From the NCBI RefSeq assembly GCF_024519315.1, contig NZ_JANIIC010000024.1:1-64000 (forward strand): a stretch of 64,000 nt of DNA, given 5' to 3'. The notes under the pieces were generated by a model, which searched no databases, was not told the DNA's origin, and saw only the letters and a program-made list of their open reading frames with translations. A program made the translations under genes and the position numbers. Of the stretch, positions 34,445-44,039 are shown piece after piece (the stretch's first letter is position 1; each line of letters starts with the position of its first letter). Source of the stretch: Streptomyces malaysiensis subsp. samsunensis. GTDB lineage: Bacteria; Actinomycetota; Actinomycetes; Streptomycetales; Streptomycetaceae.

Positions 34445-35983
34445 GTGCCGCACGAGATTGATCCGTCCTTCCTCGCGTTGCCCCTGAGGGCGCTTGCCGA
34501 TGCGGCTCTCGCTCGGGCTCGTGCGCTGGGGGCCGCGCATGCCGACTTCCGGTTCGAGCGGGTGCGCAGTGCCGGCTGGCGGTTGCGGGATGGCAGGCCC
34601 TCGGGCGCCGCCGATACCACCGACCTGGGGTATGCCGTACGGGTGGTGCACGGCGGGGCGTGGGGGTTCGCGTCCGGCGTGGACCTGAGCATGGACGCCG
34701 CCGCGCGGGTCGCCTCGCAGGCGGTGGCGATGGCGAAGCTGTCGGCCAAGGTGATCGAGGCGGCCGGGTCCGATGAGCGCGTGGAGCTCGCGGCGGAGCC
34801 GGTGCACGCCGAGAAGACGTGGATCTCCGCCTATGAGATCAACCCCTTCGACGTGCCCGACTCCGACAAGACCGGGCTGCTCGGCGAGTGGAGCGAGCGG
34901 CTGCTGGCGGCCGATGGGGTGGCGCATGCGGACGCGTCGCTGCTGACCGTGCAGGAGAACAAGTTCTACGCGGATACGGCGGGCACCGTGACCACCCAGC
35001 AGCGGGTGCGGCTCCATCCGCAGCTCACCGCCGTGGCCGTGGACCCGGCCAGCGGGGAGTTCGACTCGATGCGCACCCTGGCCCCGCCGGTCGGGCGCGG
35101 CTGGGAGTATCTGACCGGGGACCCCGGCGCGGGCGGCGGCTGGGACTGGGACACCGAGCTGGCGGAGATCCCGGAGCTGCTCGCCGAGAAGATGCGCGCG
35201 CCATCCGTGGAGGCCGGGTCGTACGACCTGGTGGTGGACCCGTCCAATCTGTGGCTGACGATCCATGAGTCGATCGGCCACGCCACCGAGCTGGACCGCG
35301 CGCTCGGCTACGAGGCGGCGTACGCGGGCACCTCCTTCGCCACCTTCGACCAGCTGGGGAAGTTGAAGTACGGCTCCTCGGTGATGAATGTGACCGGGGA
35401 CCGGACCGCCGAGCACGGGCTGGCCACCATCGGCTATGACGACGAGGGCGTGGCCGCCCAGTCCTGGGATCTGGTGAAGGACGGCACGCTCGTCGGCTAT
35501 CAGCTGGACCGCCGGATCGCCCGGCTGACCGGTTTCGAACGGTCGAACGGCTGCGCCTTCGCCGATTCGCCGGGCCATGTGCCGGTGCAGCGGATGGCGA
35601 ACGTATCGCTCCAGCCCGCCCCCGGCGGCCCCTCGACGGAGGAGCTGATCGGGGACGTCGAGAACGGTCTGTATCTGGTCGGCGACCGCTCCTGGTCGAT
35701 CGATATGCAGCGGTACAACTTTCAATTCACGGCCCAAAGGGCGTACCGCATCAGAAACGGCGCTCTCGCCGGGCAGGTGCGCGACTTCGCCTACCAGGCC
35801 ACCACCACCGACTTCTGGGGTTCGATGACGGCCGTCGGCGGCCCGCGGACATATGTCCTGGGCGGCGCCTTCAACTGTGGAAAGGCCCAGCCGGGGCAGA
35901 TCGCGGCGGTTTCGCACGGCTGCCCGTCGGCGCTGTTCCGCGGCGTCAACATCCTCAACACCACCCAGGAGGCCGGACGATGA
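34445..35983 (+). CDS. tldD: TldD-family metalloprotease
   Basis: 512 residues. TldD is the catalytic half of the TldD/TldE zinc protease that degrades unfolded peptides and matures some modified peptides. The metal-binding HExxGH-type motif is LTIHESIGHATELDRALGYE. Other conserved blocks: YAGTSFATFDQLGKLKYGSS, GYDDEGVAAQSWDL and a C-terminal GGAFNCGKAQPGQ. GTG start at 34445 has AGGAG upstream. Its stop overlaps the partner gene by 4 bp. Confidence 0.92.
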   Translation: MPHEIDPSFLALPLRALADAALARARALGAAHADFRFERVRSAGWRLRDGRPSGAADTTDLGYAVRVVHGGAWGFASGVDLSMDAAARVASQAVAMAKLSAKVIEAAGSDERVELAAEPVHAEKTWISAYEINPFDVPDSDKTGLLGEWSERLLAADGVAHADASLLTVQENKFYADTAGTVTTQQRVRLHPQLTAVAVDPASGEFDSMRTLAPPVGRGWEYLTGDPGAGGGWDWDTELAEIPELLAEKMRAPSVEAGSYDLVVDPSNLWLTIHESIGHATELDRALGYEAAYAGTSFATFDQLGKLKYGSSVMNVTGDRTAEHGLATIGYDDEGVAAQSWDLVKDGTLVGYQLDRRIARLTGFERSNGCAFADSPGHVPVQRMANVSLQPAPGGPSTEELIGDVENGLYLVGDRSWSIDMQRYNFQFTAQRAYRIRNGALAGQVRDFAYQATTTDFWGSMTAVGGPRTYVLGGAFNCGKAQPGQIAAVSHGCPSALFRGVNILNTTQEAGR

Positions 35984-37386
35984 GTGTGAAGCCCCATGAG
36001 ATCGTCGAGCGCGCCCTGGAGCTGTCCCGTGCGGATGGCTGTGTGGTGATCGCGAACGAGACCTCGACCGCCAATCTGCGCTGGGCGGGCAACGCTCTGA
36101 CGACCAACGGCGTCACCCGCGGCCGCACCCTGACCGTCGTGGCCACCGTGAACGGCGGGCGGGGCACCGCCTCGGGTGTGGTGTCCCGGTCCGCGGTCAC
36201 GGCCGAGGAGCTGGAGCCGCTGGTCCGGGCCGCCGAGGCGGCCGCGCGGGAGTCGGAGCCGGCCGAGGACGCCCAGCCGCTGGTGGAGCGGGATCCGGGT
36301 GCGGCGGTCTCCCCCGGCTTCACCGACGCCCCCGCCACGACCTCCCCCGAGGTGTTCGCCGGCTTCGCCCCCGCCCTCGGCGAGTCCTTCGCCGCCGCCC
36401 GCGCGGGCGGCCGGGAGCTGTACGGATTCGCCCACCATCAGCTGGTCTCCAGCTATCTGGGCACCTCCACCGGGCTGCGGCTGCGCCATGACCAGCCCAC
36501 CGGCACGCTCGAGGTCAACGCCAAATCCGCTGGTTCCGGCACGGCCGCACCCCGTTCGGCCTGGGCCGGGCGGGCCACCCGCGACTTCACCGATGTGGAC
36601 CCGGCCGCGATCGACGCCGAGCTCGCCCGGCGGCTCGCCTGGGCCGAGCGGAGGATCGAGCTGCCGGCCGGCCGCTACGAGACGCTGCTGCCCCCGACCG
36701 CCGTGGCCGATCTGCTGATCGACCAGCTGTGGTCCTCCTCGGCCCGGGACGCGGCCGAGGGCCGTACGGTCTTCAGCAAGCCGGGCGGTGGCACCCGGGT
36801 CGGCGAGAAGCTGTCCGAGCTGCCGCTCACGCTGCGCAGCGACCCGGCGGAGCCGGGGCTGGAGGCGGCGCCGTTCGTGATCGCGCACACGTCCGGGGAC
36901 GATGTGTCGGTCTTCGACAACGGTCTGCCGCTGACCGCCACCGACTGGATCCGCGACGGGGTGCTCCAGCAGCTGATCACCAGCCGGCACACGGCCGCCC
37001 TCACCGGGCTGCCCCTCGCCCCCACGGTCGACAATCTGATCGTGGACGCGGGCGGCACCCGCTCGCTGGAGGAGATGGTCGCGTCCACCGAGCGGGGGCT
37101 GCTGCTCACCTCCCTGTGGTACATCCGCGAGGTCGACCCGGCGACGCTGCTGCTGACCGGGCTGACCCGGGACGGGGTCTATCTCGTGGAGAACGGCGAG
37201 GTGGTCGGCGAGGTGAACAACTTCCGGTTCAACGAGTCGCCGGTGGATCTGCTGGCCCGCGCCACCGAGGCGGGCCGCACCGAGCGGACGCTGGCACGGG
37301 AGTGGAGCGACTACTTCAACCGCGCCGCGGTGCCGCCGCTGCGCATCCCGGACTTCAATATGAGCTCGGTCAGCAAGGGGGTGTGA
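35980..37386 (+). CDS. TldE/PmbA-family metallopeptidase subunit
   Basis: 468 residues. Partner of TldD; conserved segments GCVVIANETSTANLRWAGNA, LLPPTAVADLLIDQLWSSSA, TSGDDVSVFDNGLPLTATDW, TVDNLIVDAGGTRSLEEMV and GEVNNFRFNESPVDLL. It lacks the HExxxH motif as expected of the E subunit. Coupled to tldD by ATGA overlap. Confidence 0.92.
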   Translation: MSVKPHEIVERALELSRADGCVVIANETSTANLRWAGNALTTNGVTRGRTLTVVATVNGGRGTASGVVSRSAVTAEELEPLVRAAEAAARESEPAEDAQPLVERDPGAAVSPGFTDAPATTSPEVFAGFAPALGESFAAARAGGRELYGFAHHQLVSSYLGTSTGLRLRHDQPTGTLEVNAKSAGSGTAAPRSAWAGRATRDFTDVDPAAIDAELARRLAWAERRIELPAGRYETLLPPTAVADLLIDQLWSSSARDAAEGRTVFSKPGGGTRVGEKLSELPLTLRSDPAEPGLEAAPFVIAHTSGDDVSVFDNGLPLTATDWIRDGVLQQLITSRHTAALTGLPLAPTVDNLIVDAGGTRSLEEMVASTERGLLLTSLWYIREVDPATLLLTGLTRDGVYLVENGEVVGEVNNFRFNESPVDLLARATEAGRTERTLAREWSDYFNRAAVPPLRIPDFNMSSVSKGV

Positions 37387-37458
37387 AGGAGCCGAATAGA
37401 CTGGTCCACGCCCATCCGGAACGAATCGATATCCGTCACTTCTATCCCCAGGAACGCC

Positions 37459-38874
37459 ATGACACGCCTCGGCGAATCCGTCGCCCGCGCCAGCGAGCTC
37501 CTCACCCAGGACCTCTCCTCCGACAAGACCGTCGAGCGGCTGCTCGAGGAGACGGGCTCGCGGCGCTATCTCGATCTGACGGACCTGTCGCCGACGGAGC
37601 AGGCCGAGCTGATCGCGTCCCGTACGGTCGAGATCCTGCCCGGTACGGAGGAGCTGGCCAAGCGGATCGAGGAGCGCCGCGGCGCGGGCCGGGGCCTGGC
37701 CATCAAGCTGGGCATCGACCCGACGGCCGCCGATGTGCACCTCGGCCATGTGGTGCCGATGATCATCCTCAGCCGCTTCCAGCGCATGGGGCATGACGTC
37801 ACGCTGCTGATCGGCGACTTCACGGCCAAGATCGGCGACCCGTCGGGCCGTACGGCGGAGCGCCCGCCGCTGACCGACGAGGACATCGCCCGGAACCTCG
37901 CGGGCTACCAGGACCAGGTCCGGCCCTTCTTCGACTTCGAGCGGGTCAGCCTGCGGCAGAACAGCGAGTGGCTGGCGCCGTTCACCTTCCCCGAGCTGCT
38001 GGGGCTGCTCTCCCAGGTGCCGGTCTCCCAGCTGCTCCAGCGCGAGGACTTCCGCAACCGGCTGGCCGCCGGCTCCGGTCTGACCATGTCCGAGCTGCTC
38101 TACCCGATCGCGCAGGCCCTCGACTCCGTGGCCCTGGAGTGCGATGTGGAGCTGGGCGGCGCGGATCAGCTGCTCAACCTCCAGATGGGCCGCAAGCTGA
38201 TGGAGCTGCGCGGGCAGCGTCCGCAGCTGGTGGTCACGATGCCGCTGATCGAGGGCACGGACGGCACCGGCGCCAAGATGTCCAAGTCCAAGGGCAACTA
38301 TGTCGCGCTGTCCGCGACCGCCGACGATGTCTTCGGCAAGATCATGTCGATTCCGGACCGGCTGATGAAGCCGTACCTGGAGGCATGGACCGAGTGGACG
38401 GACGCGGAGATCGCCGCCGCGGTCGCCCGGGTGGGGGACCGCTCGCTGCACCCGATGGATCTGAAGAAGGTCCTGGCCGGTGAGGTGGTGGCGGCGCTGT
38501 ACGGCGTCGAGAAGGCGATGGCGGCCCGTGCGGGCTTCGTCGCCCAGTTCTCCAAGAAGAGCTTCACCGATGTCGAGACACCGGTGGTCGACGCCGGGGA
38601 GCACGGTGCCGAGTCCATCGCGACCGTGCTGAGCAAGGTGCTGGCGTTTCAGCCCAGCGCCTCGGCCGCCCGCCGGGTCGCCAAGCAGAACGGGCTGCGG
38701 CTGGTGATCGAGACCGAGGGCGGCCAGGAGTCGGTGGTGCTTCCCGAGGCCCAGGCGGTGCGCCCGCTGGCCGAGGTGGTCGCGGAGACGCTGGCGGGCA
38801 CCGGGGCGGCGCCGGGCTCCGGCACGGTCTACCTCAAGGCCGGGCGGAAGATCGCCCAGGTGCGCGGGGTGTAG
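37459..38874 (+). CDS. tyrS: Tyrosine--tRNA ligase
   Basis: 471 residues, class I synthetase. HIGH motif as IDPTAADVHLGHVVP, KMSKS motif as GAKMSKSKGN, tyrosine-site segment GGADQLLNLQMG and a C-terminal S4-like RNA-binding region (about 405-471). An N-terminal extension of about 60 residues precedes the Rossmann core, making it longer than the usual ~420. The ADVHLGH and IGDPSGRTAERPPL segments point to the TyrZ/type 2 form. AGGAA before the ATG. It might coexist with a second tyrosyl synthetase elsewhere. Confidence 0.9.
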   Translation: MTRLGESVARASELLTQDLSSDKTVERLLEETGSRRYLDLTDLSPTEQAELIASRTVEILPGTEELAKRIEERRGAGRGLAIKLGIDPTAADVHLGHVVPMIILSRFQRMGHDVTLLIGDFTAKIGDPSGRTAERPPLTDEDIARNLAGYQDQVRPFFDFERVSLRQNSEWLAPFTFPELLGLLSQVPVSQLLQREDFRNRLAAGSGLTMSELLYPIAQALDSVALECDVELGGADQLLNLQMGRKLMELRGQRPQLVVTMPLIEGTDGTGAKMSKSKGNYVALSATADDVFGKIMSIPDRLMKPYLEAWTEWTDAEIAAAVARVGDRSLHPMDLKKVLAGEVVAALYGVEKAMAARAGFVAQFSKKSFTDVETPVVDAGEHGAESIATVLSKVLAFQPSASAARRVAKQNGLRLVIETEGGQESVVLPEAQAVRPLAEVVAETLAGTGAAPGSGTVYLKAGRKIAQVRGV

Positions 38875-38898
38875 CCCGCCCTTGTCACACCACGGGTC

Positions 38899-38937
38899 GG
38901 CGGCCGGTGCGCGTCCACCATGCGCACCGTCCGCCGC
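38899..38937. terminator. Terminator after tyrS
   Basis: GGCGGCCGGTGCGC pairs with GCGCACCGTCCGCC with one mismatch, around a 9-nt loop. Lies between the convergent tyrS and GlsB-type genes. Confidence 0.65.
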
Positions 38938-38943
38938 CCTGGC

Positions 38944-39234
38944 TCAGGTCCTGGTCGCACCACGTCTGCGTCGGCCGCCGCGGATGGTCTGCCACAGCGG
39001 AGTGCCCAGGGCGACGATCAACACGGCCCCCGCGAGCTGGAGCAGATGCCGGATCCAGTCGAAGCCGCCGGTGTGCCGGACCCCGATCCACCCCGACACG
39101 GCGTTGCCCAGTATTCCGCCGAGGATGCCGTAGACGCAGGTCAGCCAGAGGGGAATGGCCTGTTTGCCGGGGAGGATCGCTCTGGCGATCACACCGAGGA
39201 TCAGGCCCACGACGATCGCCCACAGCCAGTTCAT
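38944..39234 (-). CDS. GlsB/YeaQ/YmgE-family stress-associated membrane protein
   Basis: 96 residues, three hydrophobic helices (WLWAIVVGLILGVIARAILP, LTCVYGILGGILGNAVSGWI, LLQLAGAVLIVALGT) and an arginine-rich tail. This is the transglycosylase-associated (YeaQ/YmgE) membrane-protein family, often linked to stress. ATG at 39234 has GGGAGG upstream. Confidence 0.9.
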   Translation of the reverse strand: MNWLWAIVVGLILGVIARAILPGKQAIPLWLTCVYGILGGILGNAVSGWIGVRHTGGFDWIRHLLQLAGAVLIVALGTPLWQTIRGGRRRRGATRT

Positions 39235-39450
39235 GTCGCCTCCCTGACACACGGCGAGGGGATGCACATCCCTTCCAGTGTTTGACCACTTCGGGTACGG
39301 CGCACGCCGGAGGGCCGGTACGCCTTCTGGCGCAGCGGGAGACGGCACCCATCAGGGTGCCCCGGTCTCGAACCGACAGCAGACGCGGCGTAACGTTGAG
39401 TACGTCCCAGAGCGGGGGAAGCCCGCTCGGCGATCGGGTGGTGGAACGTG

Positions 39451-39840
39451 ATGCGGAAGCACGGCGATGCGGAAGTCTTCCGGATCACCGGAGCGCGTCA
39501 GGGGCTGGCCGATGACGTACGCGGCCGGCAGCGGCGCTATGTGATCTCGATGTCGGTGCGGACCATCGCGGTTGTGCTGGCGGCGGTGTTGTGGAACGTG
39601 GAGCGCCATGTGGCCATCGTGGCTCTGGTGCTGGGCGTGGTGCTGCCCTACATCGCGGTCGTGGTCGCCAACGCGGGCCGGGAGAACGTCACTTCGCTGC
39701 CCACCACCTTCGTCCCGGCCCCGCCCCGTCCGATGCTGATCGCCGGGCGCGGAGAGGAGCCGACGGACCCCCACGGGGCGGAATCCGTCCCGGAGGACGT
39801 CGGACATATCAGCGAACCTGGACGCGGCGAGCGCGGCTGA
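39451..39840 (+). CDS. DUF3099 membrane protein
   Basis: 129 residues. N-terminal soluble stretch (EVFRITGARQGLADDVRGRQ), two transmembrane helices (VRTIAVVLAAVLWN and HVAIVALVLGVVLPYIAVVV), then NAGRENV and a proline-rich tail. This is the DUF3099 pattern; function unknown. The start may be the GTG three bases earlier. Confidence 0.85.
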   Translation: MRKHGDAEVFRITGARQGLADDVRGRQRRYVISMSVRTIAVVLAAVLWNVERHVAIVALVLGVVLPYIAVVVANAGRENVTSLPTTFVPAPPRPMLIAGRGEEPTDPHGAESVPEDVGHISEPGRGERG

Positions 39841-40033
39841 CCTGCCACGATTCCATAAGCTCAAGAAAACCTCAGATCAATAGTGCAGTACCGGTGCACC
39901 GGGCCCTATCCCTCGTGACATACTGCGTACGCGCTCCGCATCCCCCGTCGGAGCGACGGACCGACGCCGGGCGGCTCCCCCCGTGGCTGCCCGGCGTCGC
40001 CATGTCCGGGGCGCCTTCCGTACAGTCTGCGGT

Positions 40034-40270
40034 GTGAACACCCGCGAAACCGCCGACGAGACCGACACCGTGATCTGCTCCGCCAAGAGCTGCCACGCCC
40101 CCGCCGTATGGGTGCTGGCCTGGAACAACCCCAAGATTCACACCCCGGAGCGGCGCAAGACCTGGCTCGCCTGCGAGGAACACCGCGAGTATCTGTCGGA
40201 GTTCCTCGGAGTGCGGGGCTTCCTCAAGGAGGTGGTGACGCTGGAGGAGTGGTCGGCCGCCGACCACTGA
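40034..40270 (+). CDS. Small cysteine/histidine protein of unknown function
   Basis: 78 residues. A C-x4-C-H pair (VICSAKSCHAP) and a C-x2-H pair (WLACEEHREYLSEFLG) could bind one zinc ion. Short proteins of this kind are sometimes labelled acetone carboxylase in databases, a name I think is unsupported. GTG start at 40034. It converges on moaA across a short repeated gap. Confidence 0.68.
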   Translation: MNTRETADETDTVICSAKSCHAPAVWVLAWNNPKIHTPERRKTWLACEEHREYLSEFLGVRGFLKEVVTLEEWSAADH

Positions 40271-40277
40271 CCCGAAG

Positions 40278-40335
40278 GCCACCGGCCGCCCGACCGGGGG
40301 CGTCAGCCACCGGCCACCCGCCCCGGGCGCCATCA
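40278..40335. repeat. Imperfect tandem repeat ending on the moaA stop
   Basis: Unit 1 (40278-40305, 28 nt) and unit 2 (40306-40335, 30 nt) both begin GCCACCGGCC and end in TCA. The TCA of unit 2 is the reverse-strand stop codon of moaA. Confidence 0.65.
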
Positions 40336-41322
40336 GCCGCCGATCGCCGACATCGGCCGGTCCGGCTGGAGGAACGACGGGTCATCGAGCCCCGATCCGG
40401 CCTTCTTGCCCCACATCGCCAGCCGCCACAGCCGGGCGATCTCCTCGTCCGGGGCGCCGGAGCGCAGCGCTCCGCGCAGATCGGACTCCTCGCGCGCGAA
40501 CAGACAGGTGCGCACCTGTCCGTCGGCGGTCAGCCGGGTGCGGTCGCAGGCACGGCAGAACGGGCGAGTGACCGAGGCGATGACGCCGACCCGGGCCGGG
40601 CCGCCGTCGACCAGCCAGCGCTCGGCGGGCGCGGAGCCGCGCTCCCCCCCGTCTTCGGCGGTGAGGGTGAAGCGGGTGCGCAGGCTGGTCAGGATGTCTC
40701 CGGCGGTGATCATGCCGTCGCGCTTCCAGCCGTGCTGGGCGTCGAGCGGCATCTGCTCGATGAAGCGCAGCTCATAGTCGTTCTCCACGGCCCAGGCGAG
40801 CAGATCGGGCGCCTCGTCGTCGTTGAGCCCGGGCATCAGCACCGCGTTGACCTTCACCGGGGTCAGCCCGGCGGTGCGCGCCGCGTCGAGGCCGCGCAGC
40901 ACATCGTCATGGCGCTTGCGCCGGGTCAGGGCCTGGAAGACCTCGGGACGCAAGGTGTCCAGCGAGACATTGACCCGGTCCAGGCCCGCGTCGCGCAGGG
41001 CCGAGGCGGTGCGCGCCAGCCCGATGCCGTTGGTGGTCAGCGACATCTGGGGGCGCGGGGCGAGAGCCGCGCAGCGCTCCACGATGCCGACCAGACCGGG
41101 GCGCAGCAGTGGCTCACCGCCGGTGAAGCGCACCTCGGTGACGCCGAGCTCGGTGACGGCGATCCGGATCAGCCGCACTATCTCGTCGTCGGTGAGCAGA
41201 TCCGGTTTGGCGAGCCATTGAAGGCCCTCTTCCGGCATGCAATAGGTGCAGCGCAGATTGCAGCGATCGGTCAGGGAGACACGCAGGTCGGTGGCTACGC
41301 GACCATAGGTGTCGATCAGCAT
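40333..41322 (-). CDS. moaA: GTP 3',8-cyclase MoaA
   Basis: 329 residues. Radical SAM enzyme of molybdenum-cofactor synthesis. N-terminal cluster motif SLTDRCNLRCTYCMPEEG, FTGGEPLLRPG, C-terminal cluster TRPFCRACDRTRLTADGQVR with CLF, and the essential C-terminal Gly-Gly (MSAIGG). ATG at 41322 with GGAGGGG upstream. Stands alone; other moa genes are not in the window. Confidence 0.96.
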   Translation of the reverse strand: MLIDTYGRVATDLRVSLTDRCNLRCTYCMPEEGLQWLAKPDLLTDDEIVRLIRIAVTELGVTEVRFTGGEPLLRPGLVGIVERCAALAPRPQMSLTTNGIGLARTASALRDAGLDRVNVSLDTLRPEVFQALTRRKRHDDVLRGLDAARTAGLTPVKVNAVLMPGLNDDEAPDLLAWAVENDYELRFIEQMPLDAQHGWKRDGMITAGDILTSLRTRFTLTAEDGGERGSAPAERWLVDGGPARVGVIASVTRPFCRACDRTRLTADGQVRTCLFAREESDLRGALRSGAPDEEIARLWRLAMWGKKAGSGLDDPSFLQPDRPMSAIGG

Positions 41323-41425
41323 GGTGGCGGCCCCTCCACGGTTGGTGTGCGATGCACTGCTCAATTGTCTCGCAGCGTACGTGACAGGTGTGACATGGAG
41401 GGGCCGCACGGGTGGGTGGGACCGG

Positions 41426-43045
41426 TCAGTGGGCGCCGTGTCCGGTGAGCGAGCGGACCTCGAGCTCGGCGTACTTCTCCTTGTCGGGCTGCTCCTTCGA
41501 GACGATGGTGCCCAGCCAGCCGAGCAGGAAGCCCAGCGGGATGGAGATCAGTCCGGGGTTCTCCAGCGGGAACCAGTGGAAGTCCACGTCGGGGAACATC
41601 GAGGTCTCCTTGCCCGAGACGACGGGCGAGAAGAGCACCAGGAAGACCGAGGAGATCAGTCCGCCGTAGATCGACCACAGCGCGCCCTGGGTGGTGAACC
41701 GTTTCCAGAACAGGCTGTAGAGGATCGTCGGCAGGTTTGCCGAGGCGGCGACCGCGAAGGCGAGCGCCACGAGTCCGGCCACGTTGAGATCTCGTGCGAA
41801 CACCCCGAGGACGACGGCGACGGTGCCGATGCCGACGGTGGCCCAGCGCGCCGCCGAGATCTCCTCCTTCTGTGTCGCCTCGCCCTTGCGGATCACGTTG
41901 GCGTACAGGTCATGGGCGAAGGAGGACGAGGAGGCGAGGGTGAGTCCGGCGACCACGGCCAGGATCGTCGCGAACGCCACCGCGGAGATCACCGCGAGCA
42001 GGATGGCACCGCCGGTGGAGTCCGGTCCGCCGCCGATCTCCTCGGCGAGCAGCGGGGCCGCGGTGTTGCCCGATTTGTTGGAGGCGATGATGTCGTCGTG
42101 CCCCAGCAGCGCGGCGGCTCCGAAGCCCAGCGCGATGGTCATCAGGTAGAAGAGGCCGATGATGCCGATGGCCCAGTTGACCGAGTTACGGGCGGCCCGG
42201 GCGGTGGGCACGGTGTAGAAGCGGATGAGGATGTGCGGCAGTCCCGCGGTGCCCAGGACCAGGGCGATACCGAGCGAGATGAAGTCCAGCTTGGTGGTGG
42301 AGTTGATCCCGTACTTCAGCCCCGGCTCCAGGAAGGACTCTCCCATGCCGCTGTTCTTGGCCGCCTCGCCCAGTAGGTCGGAGATGTTGAAGTCGAACTT
42401 CAGCAGCACCAGGAAGGTGATCAGCAGCGTGCCCGCGATCAGCAGCACGGCCTTGACCATCTGCACCCAGGTGGTGCCCTTCATACCGCCGATGGTGACG
42501 TAGAGAATCATCACGACGCCGACCAGGACGACGATGAGGATCTTCCCGGCCTCGCTGGTGATGCCCAGCAGCAGGGAGACCAGCACACCCGCGCCCGCCA
42601 TCTGTGCCAGCAGATAGAAGATCGAGACGACGATGGTGGAGACGCCCGCGGCGGTGCGCACCGGGCGCTGGCGCATCCGGTAGGCGAGGACGTCTCCCAT
42701 CGTGTAGCGGCCGGAGTTGCGCAGCGGCTCGGCGACCAGCAGCAGGGCGACCAGCCAGGCGACGAGGAAGCCGATCGAGTACAGGAAGCCGTCGTAGCCG
42801 GAGAGCGCGATGGCGCCGGCGATGCCGAGGAAGGACGCCGCGGACATGTAGTCGCCGGAGATGGCGAGGCCGTTCTGGAAGCCGGAGAACTGGCGGCCGC
42901 CGGCGTAGAAGTCGGTGGCGTCCTTGGTCTGCCGGCCCGCCCATACGGTGATGGCGAGGGTGGCCAGGACGAAGACCGCGAAGAGCGTGACGATCAGCGG
43001 CCGGTTGTCCGATGCGCTCTCGGCCGCGAGCAGAGAGGGGCTCAT
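41426..43045 (-). CDS. Sodium/solute symporter (ActP-like acetate/cation symporter)
   Basis: 539 residues with about 13 transmembrane helices. SSS-family motifs: ATDFYAGGRQFSGFQNGLAI, SGDYMSAASFLGIAGAIALS, GLPHILIRFYTVPTARAARN. This subgroup transports short monocarboxylates such as acetate. AGGAG precedes the ATG at 43045, and the gene overlaps the DUF485 gene by 4 bp, the usual YjcH-ActP arrangement. Confidence 0.92.
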   Translation of the reverse strand: MSPSLLAAESASDNRPLIVTLFAVFVLATLAITVWAGRQTKDATDFYAGGRQFSGFQNGLAISGDYMSAASFLGIAGAIALSGYDGFLYSIGFLVAWLVALLLVAEPLRNSGRYTMGDVLAYRMRQRPVRTAAGVSTIVVSIFYLLAQMAGAGVLVSLLLGITSEAGKILIVVLVGVVMILYVTIGGMKGTTWVQMVKAVLLIAGTLLITFLVLLKFDFNISDLLGEAAKNSGMGESFLEPGLKYGINSTTKLDFISLGIALVLGTAGLPHILIRFYTVPTARAARNSVNWAIGIIGLFYLMTIALGFGAAALLGHDDIIASNKSGNTAAPLLAEEIGGGPDSTGGAILLAVISAVAFATILAVVAGLTLASSSSFAHDLYANVIRKGEATQKEEISAARWATVGIGTVAVVLGVFARDLNVAGLVALAFAVAASANLPTILYSLFWKRFTTQGALWSIYGGLISSVFLVLFSPVVSGKETSMFPDVDFHWFPLENPGLISIPLGFLLGWLGTIVSKEQPDKEKYAELEVRSLTGHGAH

Positions 43046-43398
43046 GAACGCTCCTCCAGACGGGACTTGATCGCCTGGGCACGGGGGTCCAGCTTGGTGG
43101 CGGCGTGCCGGGAGTACCACCAGGCGATGAGGAAGGTGGTCAGGAACTGGGCGAGACCGAACACCAGGGCCACGTTGATGTGGCCCACGACCTTGGTGCC
43201 CATGAAGCCGTCCGCGTAGTTGGACAGCAGCACATAGAGCAGGTACCAGCTGACGAACGCGATGGTGAGCGGGAAGGCGAACGAGCGGTGGGCACCGCGC
43301 AGTTCGCCGAACTCCGCGCTCGCTTGCACCTCGGCGTAGGAGGAACGGTCAAGTTGCCGTTGATCGTCGGGGCGATCGTTGGCCGGTGCGGTATCCAC
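43042..43398 (-). CDS. DUF485 membrane protein (YjcH type)
   Basis: 118 residues, two transmembrane helices (RSFAFPLTIAFVSWYLLYVL and GHINVALVFGLAQFLTTFLI) with the linking LLSNYADGFMGTKVVG. Accessory to the ActP-like symporter downstream. GTG start at 43398 with AGGAGAG upstream. Confidence 0.9.
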   Translation of the reverse strand: MDTAPANDRPDDQRQLDRSSYAEVQASAEFGELRGAHRSFAFPLTIAFVSWYLLYVLLSNYADGFMGTKVVGHINVALVFGLAQFLTTFLIAWWYSRHAATKLDPRAQAIKSRLEERS

Positions 43399-44039
43399 GG
43401 TCTCTCCTGGTGAGTGGGTCACGGGGATGAATACGGCGGCGAGGGTGATCCAGATCACGCATGGTAGGGCGACGTGGACCTGTACGACAGGGGCCGGTTG
43501 ATTGAAAGACGGATAAGAATTCGGGGGAGGGATCGGCTCCGGGTACTGTGGCGGGTTTTCTTCCGGAATGCATTGATGTTCGACCTTGATCAGCGATAGC
43601 TTCCTTCGTCATGTACCCGCCCAGACGCGGAAGCGTCCGGGCGGCCCGTACGGATGAAGTGGAGATCCCATGGCTCATCTGAGATCGGCCCCTCCAAGAC
43701 CCGGACGGCGGACTTTTGACGGTCCGTCGGCTTCGCACCACCCCTTCGCCACTCCCCGCCGCCTCTGTCCCGGTCCCGCGGCGTCCCGGGGCATCGAGGC
43801 GGCGTGCGGGATCCGCGCCATGAGGGCGCGCGCATTCGCTTGTGCGGATGACCCCGGCCGGACCACGGCCGTTGACACGGCCCGCCGGACCGCCGCCCGC
43901 GCCCGGGGGCTCCGCGTCCCCCGAGTGGCGCGCTGAGCGCGCGTCCGCGCCCCCGGTCCGGAACGCTGTCGGTCCAGCCCGGCCGTCCGCCCAGAGCCTT
44001 CTCACCCACATCGAGCACATCGAGAGAACCGGAGTACCC
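43399..44039. other. Long leader region upstream of the subtilisin gene
   Basis: 641 bp. It holds the promoter of the symporter operon on the left. Then comes an AT-richer stretch (43490-43620). A strong hairpin follows at 43618-43643, with an 11-bp stem, one A-C mismatch and a GGAA tetraloop. An open frame of 88 codons begins at an ATG (43670) preceded by GGAG and runs to 43936. The frame is Arg/Pro/Ala-rich and matches no family, so it may be a leader peptide or chance. Confidence 0.5.
43618..43643 (+). promoter_or_regulatory. GGAA-tetraloop hairpin, possible attenuator
   Basis: CGCCCAGACGC and GCGTCCGGGCG pair around GGAA, with 10 of 11 pairs Watson-Crick. It is 26 bp before the ATG of the small upstream frame and about 400 bp before the protease start. 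It could be a terminator of unknown upstream RNA or part of a 5' leader. Confidence 0.35.
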
